From assembly GCA_958367245.1 (NCBI GenBank), contig CATXEA010000042.1:1-15255 (forward strand): a stretch of DNA of 15,255 bases, written 5' to 3'. This document shows positions 1-7,047 of the stretch, in pieces (position 1 is the first letter of the stretch; every line of letters starts with the position of its first letter). The notes below the pieces were generated by a model. That model was not told the DNA's origin. It saw only the letters and a list, made by a program, of their open reading frames with translations, and searched no databases. This DNA comes from an uncultured Blautia sp. GTDB taxonomy: Bacteria > Bacillota > Clostridia > Lachnospirales > Lachnospiraceae. Both the position numbers and the translations under genes were made by a program.

Positions 1-10
1 AGTTTTTTTT

Positions 11-935
11 CTATTCACACAAGTGGTTAGGTTTAAAAAGTTCTGGAAGTCCACATCCTTTGATAGCGTCCTGTTCTTTCATAATTGAGTTTACATAATA
101 TACAGAAGCTACCGTAATAAGCGCCCAACCTCCAATCTGCAGAGCCTGAATGAAGTAAAACGGCAGGATAGAAGTCACAAGAAGACTTCCCAGAGCTTTC
201 AGCATAAAGAAGATTTCGGAGATTCTTACCCAGATGTCGCAGCGGACTTTTTTTACCATATATCCGAAGAGAAACAGGGTAGGAAGCTCAATAAGCGCGG
301 AAAACGCCATGGAAATGCCCATCTCTGTCTGCTCCCTTTTCTGCTGATGCGGAAGGATTTTTCTTGATTTTTGTAAATGGAAAGCAAAGTACGGCAATGA
401 GAAAAACAACATAAACGAGAATCATGGTTACAGGTACGGTAATTTCTCCTGCCGCCGCAACAATCGCTCCCAAAGCATAGGATGCCAGAGCATAAGCGAC
501 AGAACCCATTCCTCTTGAAACGCCGAAATTCAGTTTTTTACCCTGATTGATACTTTCCATGCCAAGCGCGTTCATAAAGGGAGTAAGAAGCTGAAGCACA
601 GTAATACAGACTCCGAAAAGCAATCCTGTCAGAAGCATGGAACGCTGATACAGCAGAAAAAGAATGGCAGATGAGGTCAGCAGCACAGCGGTCAATATAA
701 GGACGATTTTTTTCAGAGAAGGACTGTCAGGTTTATCTGCATAGACTGCAAGGGCGGGCTGAAGAAATGCCGAAACAGTGCCTGCGGCAGCGATGAGGAG
801 GCCGATTTGTGTGTTTGTAAATCCGGCATCCAGAAGGTAAATGCTTGTAAATCCCATGACAGCAGCGAAGCTCATCCAGAAAAATCCCTGAATGTAGGCG
901 TAGCGCAGAGTCAGGTTTGGTTTAGAGTTTTTCAT
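11..935 (-). pseudogene. Broken MFS transporter (sugar-type)
   Basis: This is a remnant of a 12-helix major facilitator transporter, a polytopic inner-membrane protein, probably of the MFS_1-like/LacY-like sugar group. The first part, from ATG at 935, encodes about six hydrophobic helices ending in a charged central loop (residues KIKKNPSASAEKG), then reads out of frame to a stop at 288. The sequence continues in another frame from about position 330 with EMGISMAFSALIELP, which resembles the helix 8 region of such transporters, and runs through about three more helices. Helix 7 and its flanks appear to be missing, so an out-of-frame internal deletion is likely rather than a simple one-base shift. 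The C-terminus is also cut short: after KEQDAIKG the text no longer looks like MFS and stops at 11. The start is supported by AAGGAG (minus strand, 948-943) seven bases upstream. Family membership is recognised from sequence; the substrate is not known. Confidence 0.75.
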
Positions 936-966
936 ACGTAATCTCCTTGTAAAATAGATTTGTTTT

Positions 967-996
967 ATCATACAATAGAATGTAATATACTGTCCA
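967..996 (-). promoter_or_regulatory. Candidate promoter of the MFS remnant
   Basis: On the minus strand TGGACA (996-991) and TATGAT (972-967) are separated by 18 bases and lie about 30 bases upstream of the MFS start at 935. The match to a housekeeping sigma-A promoter is good (five of six in each box). It points away from the isomerase gene, so the two genes are divergently transcribed. Confidence 0.5.
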
Positions 997-1062
997 TGAG
1001 AAAACCTTTATTTTGGGATGGAATTTTTCCAGTAAAACTAGAAAAGAGAAAGATTGATTTCA

Positions 1063-1091
1063 TTGACAGAGGTCGTCTGCCTTGTTACAAT
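1063..1091 (+). promoter_or_regulatory. Sigma-A promoter of the isomerase gene
   Basis: A perfect TTGACA at 1063-1068 is followed after 17 bases by TACAAT at 1086-1091. Transcription would begin near 1098 and give a short leader of about 40 bases before the ATG at 1138. The near-consensus sequence suggests strong expression unless a regulator acts on it. Confidence 0.8.
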
Positions 1092-1137
1092 AAAATAATA
1101 ACATAGCTTTACATTTTTTTAGAAAAGGTGGAGAAAA

Positions 1138-2385
1138 ATGCGCGAAATGAACAGAAAATATTTAATTGACACAGAAGAAAACAGAGAATTTTTAGCGGGA
1201 CTTACAGAGAATCTTCTTGCTTTCGGACATAAGTTCCCATCACCGGGCGGAAGCTCTTACTATTTAGGAGATGATGGTACTCCGTGGACAGATAGAAATC
1301 GTGAAACCTGGATTACCTCCCGTATGACACATGTTTACAGCATCGGATCTTTCCTTGGACATGAGGGAAGCAAAGAGCTGGCAGCAGCAGGTCTTAAAGG
1401 TTTAAAGGGCGAGCTTCACGATACAGTAAACGGCGGATGGTACGCTGGTCTTACTGCAGATAATGAGATTGTACCGAATAAGCAGTGCTATGCACATGCG
1501 TTTGTAATTCTTGCAGCATCTTCTGCAGTTCTTGCAGGTGTAGAGGGAGCGAAAGAATTACTGGATGAAGCGCTTGCTTTATATGATGAGCGTTTCTGGA
1601 ATGAGGAGGAAGGTCTTTCCTGCGATACATGGAATACAGAGTTTACAGTTCTTGACAGCTACCGCGGACTGAATGCAAATATGCATACAGTAGAAGCTTT
1701 CCTTGCGGCAGCAGATGTGACAGGGGATGAGAAATACCGTGTGAGAGCAGGACGCATCATTGACAGAGTGCTTGTATGGAGTACAGAGAATGACTGGAGA
1801 ATTCCGGAGCATTTCTCAAGCGACTGGGTTGCTGATCTGGACTGCAATAAGGATCGTCCGGCAGACCAGTTCAAGCCATACGGCGCAACACCCGGACATG
1901 GAATCGAATGGGCAAGACTGATTACCCAGTGGGCTCTTTCTACATATAAGGATGACAAAGAGGGCGCAGCGAAATATATTGAGGCTGCTGAGAATCTCTT
2001 TAACAGAGCTGTTTCAGACGCATGGAATGCAGACGGAAATCCTGGAATCGCCTATACTACAGACTGGGAAGGCAAGCCGGTGGTACATGACAGAATGCAC
2101 TGGACTCTTGCAGAGGCAATCAACACTTCTTCCGTTCTTTACCATGTAACGAAGAAAGAGAAATATGCAGATGATTATGCAGATTTCATGGCATATCTGG
2201 ACGATAAGGTAATCGACCATGTAAACGGCTCCTGGTTCCACCAGTTAGACGAAAACAATAATGTAATCGGTACTGTATGGCCGGGTAAATCTGATATTTA
2301 TCATGCATTACAGGCAACCTTAATTCCATATTATACACCTGAGGTATCCATTGCTCTGGCAGTGAAAAACGACCAGAAGATCTGA
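1138..2385 (+). CDS. AGE/YihS-family aldose-ketose isomerase
   Basis: A cytoplasmic (alpha/alpha)6-barrel sugar isomerase of the N-acylglucosamine 2-epimerase superfamily. It is closest in motif pattern to YihS, which interconverts mannose, fructose and glucose and, in sulfoglycolytic bacteria, sulfoquinovose and sulfofructose. The 415-residue length is normal for the family. Candidate active-site residues sit where YihS has them: Arg62 in SRMTHVY, His183 in NMHTVEA, His254 and Glu257 in GHGIEW, and His389 in KSDIYHA. The start is supported by AAAGGTGG about five bases before the ATG. It is a monocistronic unit with a strong promoter and a terminator at 2394-2429. The divergent broken transporter may once have imported its substrate. 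No transaldolase, sugar kinase or other sulfoquinovose gene lies in the window, so a mannose/lyxose-type isomerase or sulfoquinovose isomerase cannot be told apart here. Confidence 0.85.
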   Translation: MREMNRKYLIDTEENREFLAGLTENLLAFGHKFPSPGGSSYYLGDDGTPWTDRNRETWITSRMTHVYSIGSFLGHEGSKELAAAGLKGLKGELHDTVNGGWYAGLTADNEIVPNKQCYAHAFVILAASSAVLAGVEGAKELLDEALALYDERFWNEEEGLSCDTWNTEFTVLDSYRGLNANMHTVEAFLAAADVTGDEKYRVRAGRIIDRVLVWSTENDWRIPEHFSSDWVADLDCNKDRPADQFKPYGATPGHGIEWARLITQWALSTYKDDKEGAAKYIEAAENLFNRAVSDAWNADGNPGIAYTTDWEGKPVVHDRMHWTLAEAINTSSVLYHVTKKEKYADDYADFMAYLDDKVIDHVNGSWFHQLDENNNVIGTVWPGKSDIYHALQATLIPYYTPEVSIALAVKNDQKI

Positions 2386-2393
2386 TACCCTGG

Positions 2394-2429
2394 AAAAACA
2401 GGACTGTGAAAGCGCAGTTCTGTTTTTTT
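2394..2429 (+). terminator. Intrinsic terminator after the isomerase
   Basis: Stem AACAGGACTG (2397-2406) pairs with CAGTTCTGTT (2415-2424), with one G-U pair and an 8-base loop, and runs into a T tract ending at 2429. It lies 9 bases past the isomerase stop codon. Confidence 0.85.
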
Positions 2430-2457
2430 GCGGAAAAACGGCATGGTTTTACCGGAT

Positions 2458-2487
2458 TTTTCATGGACGAACTTCTGGCTATATGAT
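2458..2487 (+). promoter_or_regulatory. Weak candidate promoter of the ATPase-nuclease pair
   Basis: TTTTCA (2458-2463) and TATGAT (2482-2487) are 18 bases apart, downstream of the isomerase terminator and about 45 bases before the first ATPase-nuclease start. The -35 box is weak, so this is a tentative call. Confidence 0.35.
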
Positions 2488-2514
2488 AACATGAAAACAG
2501 GCGAAAAAGCTTGC

Positions 2515-2521
2515 AAAGGAG
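2515..2521 (+). promoter_or_regulatory. RBS fixing the start of the first ATPase-nuclease
   Basis: AAAGGAG lies 10 bases before the ATG at 2532. It falls inside the longer reading frame that could begin at TTG 2511, which rules out that upstream start. Confidence 0.75.
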
Positions 2522-2531
2522 TGTGACGCAT

Positions 2532-4220
2532 ATGGGAGAGATTATTGTACCTGTAGGTATTTCTGATTTCAGAGAAATTAGAAAGAATGGGTATTACTAT
2601 ATAGATAAAACCGGACTGATTGAGGAGATTTTACGTACAAAGGGAACTAAGGCTACGCTGATTACCCGTCCTCGTCGCTTTGGGAAAACACTGGGAATGA
2701 GTATGCTGGCACATTTTTTTGATATTCGTGAGGATAGCAGAGAATTATTTGGCGGATTGAAAATATCTGATAATAAAGAATTATGTGAAAAATGGATGAA
2801 TCAGTATCCGGTAATATATCTCTCATTGAAAAAGGTGGATGCGCTTGATTTTGAAACGGCTCATGCGGTATTGGCTTTGGTAATAGCGGAGCTGTATAAA
2901 AGTCATTACTACCTTATGGACAGTGAAAATCTTACTGAGTTGGATAAAGAAATATTCTATAAAATAGCAGCGAAAAAAGCAGATCCGGAAGAGGTTACCG
3001 ACAGCTTATTTACACTTACACATATGTTGAATATTCATTACGGAAAGCCCGTGATTTTGTTGTTGGATGAATATGATGTACCGGTAGCAAAGGCCAGTAA
3101 CCGGGGATTTTATGAGGAAATTCTGGATGTGATCAGAAGAATGCTTTCCTCTGTGCTCAAGGATAATATGTTTCTTAAATTTGCAGTAGTAACCGGATGC
3201 CTGAGGATTACAAAAGAAAGCATCTTTACAGGTGTAAATAATCTGACTATGGATACGATTTCTGACATACGTTACGATGAATATTTTGGTTTTACCCATG
3301 AAGAAGTTCGAAAACTTTTGCGGGAGACAGAACTGGAAGATAAATTTGAATTGGTGCAGCAGTGGTACGACGGTTATCACTTTGGAAAAATGGATATTTA
3401 CTGTCCCTGGGATGTATTGAATTATGTAAATAAAGCAATATCTGAGGGGGTGGAGAAGCCGGAAAATTACTGGGAGCACACCAGCGATAATGCAGTAATT
3501 GAGCAGTTTCTTACTCAGACAAATTTCGATGTGACGGAGAAATTTGAAGTTCTTTTGTCTGGAGGATATATAAAAGAAGAGATAAATGAAAATCTGACCT
3601 ATAAATATCTTATGTCATCGGAAGAAAATCTGTGGAGCCTGCTTTACATGACCGGATATCTGACAAAAGTAAATCCGGAGGATATGGAAGAGAGAGAAAA
3701 ACTGGAGGAGAATCAGACAGCGCTTCGCATTCCAAATGCTGAAGTAATGGATATTTTTCGCAAAAGTGTTGTGGACTGGTTCCATAAAAAAGTTGTGGGA
3801 GGAGATCGCAGTGAGTTTTTTGGGGCGTTGTGGAGCGGCAATGAGAAGAAACTCACAGAATTGTTGTCAGATTTATTGTTTGACACAATTAGCTATCACG
3901 ATTACGCAGAAAGTTTTTATCATGCATTTGTAACAGGGCTGGTTGCTGCGGCCGGATATATTGTGGAGTCCAATTACGAGAATGGACTTGGCAGATCAGA
4001 TATTGTGATAAAAGACCGCAGAAATCGCCGGGCCGTAGTAATTGAAGCAAAAATTGCAGTTTCAGAAGATGAGATGGAGAACGAGTGCCGGTATGCTCTG
4101 CAGCAGATTGAAGAGAAGCAGTATGCCAGAAAGATTGAGAGGAGTGGATTTAAGAAAGTCATTCGTTATGGAATTGCTTTTTACAAAAAAGAATGTCTGG
4201 TGAAGACATCAGAGAAATAA
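2532..4220 (+). CDS. AAA-ATPase-like / PD-(D/E)XK nuclease protein, copy 1
   Basis: A 562-residue protein of the AAA-ATPase_like plus DUF1703-type nuclease family, common in multiple copies in gut Firmicutes and Bacteroidetes; I know of no established function. The N-terminus carries the family signature GISDFREIR and YYIDKTGLI. A modified P-loop follows (RPRRFGKT, residues 46-53; it lacks the first glycine of a classic Walker A, as is usual here). A Walker B (VILLLDEYD, 174-182) and a sensor-like segment (AVVTGCLRITKES, 218-230) come next. The C-terminus has a PD-(D/E)XK pattern: Asp490 in GRSD, then Glu505 and Lys507 in EAK, with Gln524 downstream. No signal peptide or membrane helix is seen, so it is probably cytosolic. 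Only 40 bases separate it from its paralogue, with no terminator between, so they are probably co-transcribed. The gene is visibly more AT-rich than its neighbours, which hints at lateral acquisition. Confidence 0.85.
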   Translation: MGEIIVPVGISDFREIRKNGYYYIDKTGLIEEILRTKGTKATLITRPRRFGKTLGMSMLAHFFDIREDSRELFGGLKISDNKELCEKWMNQYPVIYLSLKKVDALDFETAHAVLALVIAELYKSHYYLMDSENLTELDKEIFYKIAAKKADPEEVTDSLFTLTHMLNIHYGKPVILLLDEYDVPVAKASNRGFYEEILDVIRRMLSSVLKDNMFLKFAVVTGCLRITKESIFTGVNNLTMDTISDIRYDEYFGFTHEEVRKLLRETELEDKFELVQQWYDGYHFGKMDIYCPWDVLNYVNKAISEGVEKPENYWEHTSDNAVIEQFLTQTNFDVTEKFEVLLSGGYIKEEINENLTYKYLMSSEENLWSLLYMTGYLTKVNPEDMEEREKLEENQTALRIPNAEVMDIFRKSVVDWFHKKVVGGDRSEFFGALWSGNEKKLTELLSDLLFDTISYHDYAESFYHAFVTGLVAAAGYIVESNYENGLGRSDIVIKDRRNRRAVVIEAKIAVSEDEMENECRYALQQIEEKQYARKIERSGFKKVIRYGIAFYKKECLVKTSEK

Positions 4221-4243
4221 GAGAGTGTGACAATGCAGAATGG

Positions 4244-4250
4244 AAGGGAG
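4244..4250 (+). promoter_or_regulatory. RBS fixing a GTG start for the second ATPase-nuclease
   Basis: AAGGGAG lies 10 bases before GTG 4261, the same spacing as in the upstream paralogue. An ATG at 4240 is in frame but overlaps this site and has no good ribosome binding site of its own. Confidence 0.65.
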
Positions 4251-4260
4251 AGTGTACAAG

Positions 4261-5949
4261 GTGAATAAATTAAAAATGCCGATAGGTATCTCGGATTTTA
4301 AAAAGATTCGAGAAAATTCTTCTTATTATATTGATAAAACAGGATTAATAGAAGAACTGATACGTACAGAAGTTACAGAAGTAACATTGATTACTCGTCC
4401 CCGCCGTTTTGGAAAATCAATGGGAATGAGTATGCTGGCAAATTTTTTCGATATTTCAAAAGACAGCAGGGAATTGTTTGAAGGTTTAAAAGTATCTAAA
4501 AACAAAGAATTATGTGAAGCATGGATGAATCAGTATCCGACAGTGTTTTTTTCGTTTAAAGAAGTTGATGGTTTGGAGTTTTCAGTTGCATATGAGCGGC
4601 TTCAGTGTGAACTCTCGGAATTGTTTGTGAAATATAAATATCTGTTGAGCAGTGAAAATGTCAGTGAAGAAGACAGGAATTTATTTAAACGTATCAGTTT
4701 TAAAAATGCGTCCATAGGAGATGTTTGCCAGTCGTTGGGATTTTTGACACGAATACTGAATGCATATTATGGAAAACCTGTAATTGTGCTGATTGATGAA
4801 TACGATGTTCCTGTTTCCAAGGCGAATGAAAATGGTTATTACAGAGAAATGCTGGATATAATCAGACGAATACTTAGTAAGGCGCTGAAGGATAATACAT
4901 CTCTGAAATTTGCTGTCGTGACCGGATGTCTGAAAATTACGAAGGAAAGTATTTTCACAGGTGTGAATAATTTTACGACAGATACAATTTCGGACAGGCG
5001 TTATAATGAATATTTCGGCTTTACCGAAGAAGAAGTAAAGAAACTCCTGCAGGATGCCGGATTGGAAGACCGCTTCGAACTGGTGAAGCAGTGGTATGAT
5101 GGTTATCGGTTCGGGACTCTGGACATCTACTGTCCATGGGATGTGCTGAATTATGTGAATAAAGTGATTACACAGGGAATTGTGAATCCAGAAAATTTCT
5201 GGGAAAATACCAGTGGAAATGGCGTAATCCGCCAGTTTCTGGATAAAACGGAATATGATGTGACAGAGAAATTTGAAACGCTTCTGGCCGGAAACTATAT
5301 AAAAGAAGCAATCAATGAAAATCTGACGTATGATTTAATGTCTTCTTCTGAAGAAAATTTGTGGAGTCTTCTTTACATGACCGGTTATCTGACCAAAGTA
5401 AAGCCGGAAGAACTGGAACATGGCGATAGGCTGGAGAAGGGACAGACTGCGCTGCGGATTCCTAACGTCGAAGTTGTGGATATTTTCCAGAAAAGTGTTG
5501 TGGAGTGGTTTAGGCAAAAGACTTTCAGCAGCGATAGACAGGAACTTTTTGAGGCGTTATGGAGCGGAGATGCCAAGAAGCTGACGGAATTGTTATCCGA
5601 CTTATTATTTGATACCATTAGTTATTATGACTATGCGGAAAGTTTTTACCATGCATTTATGACAGGATTAGTGCTGAATGCAGGATATATTGTAGAATCC
5701 AACTACGAGAACGGACTCGGCCGATCGGATATTACAATCAAGGATCGTCGTAACCGCCGAGCTTTAGTTATTGAGACTAAGATAACTTCTTCTGAAGCAG
5801 AAATGGAAAAAGCATGTGATGTCGCCCTGCAGCAGATTGAAGAATTGCAATATGCGCGTAAGGTGGAACGAAGTGGATTTAAGAAAGTGATTCGTTATGG
5901 AATTGCCTTTTACAAAAAAGAATGTCTGGTGAAGACGGTGGATGAATAG
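4261..5949 (+). CDS. AAA-ATPase-like / PD-(D/E)XK nuclease protein, copy 2
   Basis: Tandem paralogue of the preceding gene. From the GTG start it is also exactly 562 residues and aligns almost without gaps from its first residue. The key residues are kept: P-loop RPRRFGKS (46-53), Walker B VIVLIDEYD (174-182), sensor-like AVVTGCLKITKES, and nuclease residues Asp490, Glu505 and Lys507 (GRSD and ETK). Both copies therefore look catalytically competent. Divergence is concentrated around residues 98-168, between the P-loop and Walker B, and is low in the C-terminal third. The start is chosen because AAGGGAG precedes GTG 4261 by 10 bases and because it makes both N-termini the same length; a longer form from ATG 4240 would add seven residues. 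A weak terminator follows at 5985-6010. The function is unknown; defence, selfish-element or DNA-repair roles are all guesses. Confidence 0.85.
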   Translation: MNKLKMPIGISDFKKIRENSSYYIDKTGLIEELIRTEVTEVTLITRPRRFGKSMGMSMLANFFDISKDSRELFEGLKVSKNKELCEAWMNQYPTVFFSFKEVDGLEFSVAYERLQCELSELFVKYKYLLSSENVSEEDRNLFKRISFKNASIGDVCQSLGFLTRILNAYYGKPVIVLIDEYDVPVSKANENGYYREMLDIIRRILSKALKDNTSLKFAVVTGCLKITKESIFTGVNNFTTDTISDRRYNEYFGFTEEEVKKLLQDAGLEDRFELVKQWYDGYRFGTLDIYCPWDVLNYVNKVITQGIVNPENFWENTSGNGVIRQFLDKTEYDVTEKFETLLAGNYIKEAINENLTYDLMSSSEENLWSLLYMTGYLTKVKPEELEHGDRLEKGQTALRIPNVEVVDIFQKSVVEWFRQKTFSSDRQELFEALWSGDAKKLTELLSDLLFDTISYYDYAESFYHAFMTGLVLNAGYIVESNYENGLGRSDITIKDRRNRRALVIETKITSSEAEMEKACDVALQQIEELQYARKVERSGFKKVIRYGIAFYKKECLVKTVDE

Positions 5950-5984
5950 TGCAATAAAACTAGTGCTATCTTGTATAAATTCTG

Positions 5985-6010
5985 CAAATCCTATTGAATC
6001 AGGATTTTTT
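5985..6010 (+). terminator. Weak terminator after the ATPase-nuclease pair
   Basis: AAATCCT (5986-5992) and AGGATTT (6001-6007) form a 7-bp AT-rich stem with an 8-base loop and a T run. It overlaps the -35 box of the next promoter, so the two transcription units are tightly packed. Confidence 0.45.
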
Positions 6011-6022
6011 CTGTGCTATAAT
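5994..6022 (+). promoter_or_regulatory. Sigma-A promoter of the riboswitch-ribU unit
   Basis: TTGAAT (5994-5999) and a perfect TATAAT (6017-6022) are exactly 17 bases apart. The transcript would begin near 6029, about a dozen bases before the FMN aptamer. Confidence 0.8.
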
Positions 6023-6041
6023 TTTACACATAAAAAGAAAT

Positions 6042-6175
6042 TTCTTCGGGGTTGGGTGACCGGAGCTGAGTATCAGAATCGGAATTCCCTACCGGCGGTT
6101 ACAGTCCGCGACCCGCTTCGGCGGCTGATCTGGTGAAATTCCAGAACCGACAGTAAAGTCTGGATGAGAGAAGAA
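6042..6175 (+). ncRNA. FMN riboswitch (RFN element)
   Basis: This aptamer binds flavin mononucleotide and controls riboflavin genes. Helix P1 is formed by TTCTTC (6042-6047) and GAAGAA (6170-6175). The conserved core is clear: ATTCCCTACCGGCGG, then AGTCCGCGA, a hairpin CCGCTTCGGCGG, GGTGAAATTCCAGAACCGACAG and AGTCTGGATGAGAGAAGA. The second helix has an unusual extra hairpin: 23 bases (6060-6082) are inserted between the TGA and AATT that normally make a short loop. An intrinsic terminator 30 bases downstream is the likely expression platform, so high FMN should stop transcription before ribU. I did not work out the antiterminator pairing. Confidence 0.95.
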
Positions 6176-6204
6176 CACGCGATAAGATTCATACGTGCTC
6201 AATG

Positions 6205-6234
6205 TCCCCGGAAGTATTTTCCGGGGATTTTTTT
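6205..6234 (+). terminator. Riboswitch-controlled terminator
   Basis: CCCCGGAA (6206-6213) pairs perfectly with TTCCGGGG (6219-6226) around a 5-base loop, extended by a T-A pair, and is followed by seven T residues. Its place between the FMN aptamer and ribU marks it as the regulated terminator. Confidence 0.9.
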
Positions 6235-6284
6235 CGGGAAATTTCTTTTGCAGAGAATTTTTCTAAAAAAGGAGAGACTAAAGT

Positions 6285-6920
6285 ATGAGTGAACAGGTAT
6301 TAAGAAACGGGAATGTAATGGCAAGAAGCCGCACAAGGAGTCTGACACAGATTGCCATGCTTGGCGCAGTTGCCGGAGTTTTAATGAATCTGGAATTTCC
6401 CCTTCCATTTCTGGCGCCATCTTTTTATCAGCTTGATTTTTCTGAAATTCCGGTGCTAGTAGGTTCTTTTGCCATGGGACCGATTGCAGGAGTCCTTATC
6501 GAGCTGGTGAAGATTCTGGTACATCTGGTAACCAAGGGAACTATGACTGCAGGAGTGGGAGATATTGCAAACTTTCTTTTCGGCTGTGCGTTTGTGGTGC
6601 CTGCAGGACTGATTTACAGATTCCATGCAGTGAAAAGCCGGAGACATGCTGTAATTGGAATGGCAGTGGGAACCGCGCTTACCTCAGTTCTTGCCTGCTT
6701 CGTGAATGCATTCGTGCTTCTTCCGGCTTACGGAAAAGCTTTTGGAATGCCGATTGAAGCTTTTATTGAAATGGGAAGCGCAGTAAACAGTTCTGTAAAC
6801 GGTCTGTTAAGCTTTGCAGCATTGATTATCATACCATTTAATTTGTTTAAATACACTTTGACGTCTTTGGCAGTATTCTTTATTTACAAGAAGATACGCG
6901 TTATTTTAAAAGGTGACTGA
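6285..6920 (+). CDS. ribU: ECF transporter substrate-binding subunit, riboflavin
   Basis: The integral-membrane S component that binds riboflavin and works with a shared ECF module (EcfA, EcfA', EcfT), which is not in this window. The 211-residue protein has about six hydrophobic segments. The RibU signature lies at residues 49-80: QLDFSEIPVLVGSFAMGP, then GVLIELVKILVH. A small-residue-rich first helix (IAMLGAVAGVL) is suited to docking on EcfT. The start is supported by GGAG at 6271-6274, ten bases before the ATG. It follows an FMN riboswitch and its terminator, which independently supports the riboflavin assignment. It is apparently transcribed alone, ending at the hairpin at 6934-6974. The N-terminal 20 residues before the first helix are slightly long and basic. 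Confidence 0.93.
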   Translation: MSEQVLRNGNVMARSRTRSLTQIAMLGAVAGVLMNLEFPLPFLAPSFYQLDFSEIPVLVGSFAMGPIAGVLIELVKILVHLVTKGTMTAGVGDIANFLFGCAFVVPAGLIYRFHAVKSRRHAVIGMAVGTALTSVLACFVNAFVLLPAYGKAFGMPIEAFIEMGSAVNSSVNGLLSFAALIIIPFNLFKYTLTSLAVFFIYKKIRVILKGD

Positions 6921-6933
6921 TATAAATCAGGAT

Positions 6934-6974
6934 AAAAAGGAGCGCCGGTTTTTGTGACTGAGCAGCTCCTTTTT
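6934..6974 (+). terminator. Terminator after ribU
   Basis: AAAAAGGAGC (6934-6943) pairs perfectly with GCTCCTTTTT (6965-6974). The 21-base loop is long, but the stem ends in a T tract. Confidence 0.75.
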
Positions 6975-6987
6975 AACGCTTTGATGC

Positions 6988-7016
6988 TTTACAATATTAT
7001 TCTGATTTCTTATAAT
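6988..7016 (+). promoter_or_regulatory. Sigma-A promoter of the Nudix operon
   Basis: TTTACA (6988-6993) and TATAAT (7011-7016) are spaced by exactly 17 bases, just past the ribU terminator and about 30 bases before the Nudix start. It probably drives all three genes to 9928, since no terminator is seen between them. Confidence 0.8.
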
Positions 7017-7047
7017 AACAATAAGAATATTTTCAGGGAGGTATCAT

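Noticed and set aside
2511..2531. TTG start adding seven residues to the first ATPase-nuclease
   Set aside because: The AAAGGAG ribosome binding site lies inside this stretch, and the ATG at 2532 gives the same N-terminus length as the paralogue.
5942..6136. 64-codon plus-strand frame after the second ATPase-nuclease
   Set aside because: It runs through the promoter, terminator and the conserved core of the FMN riboswitch, which fully explain the sequence.
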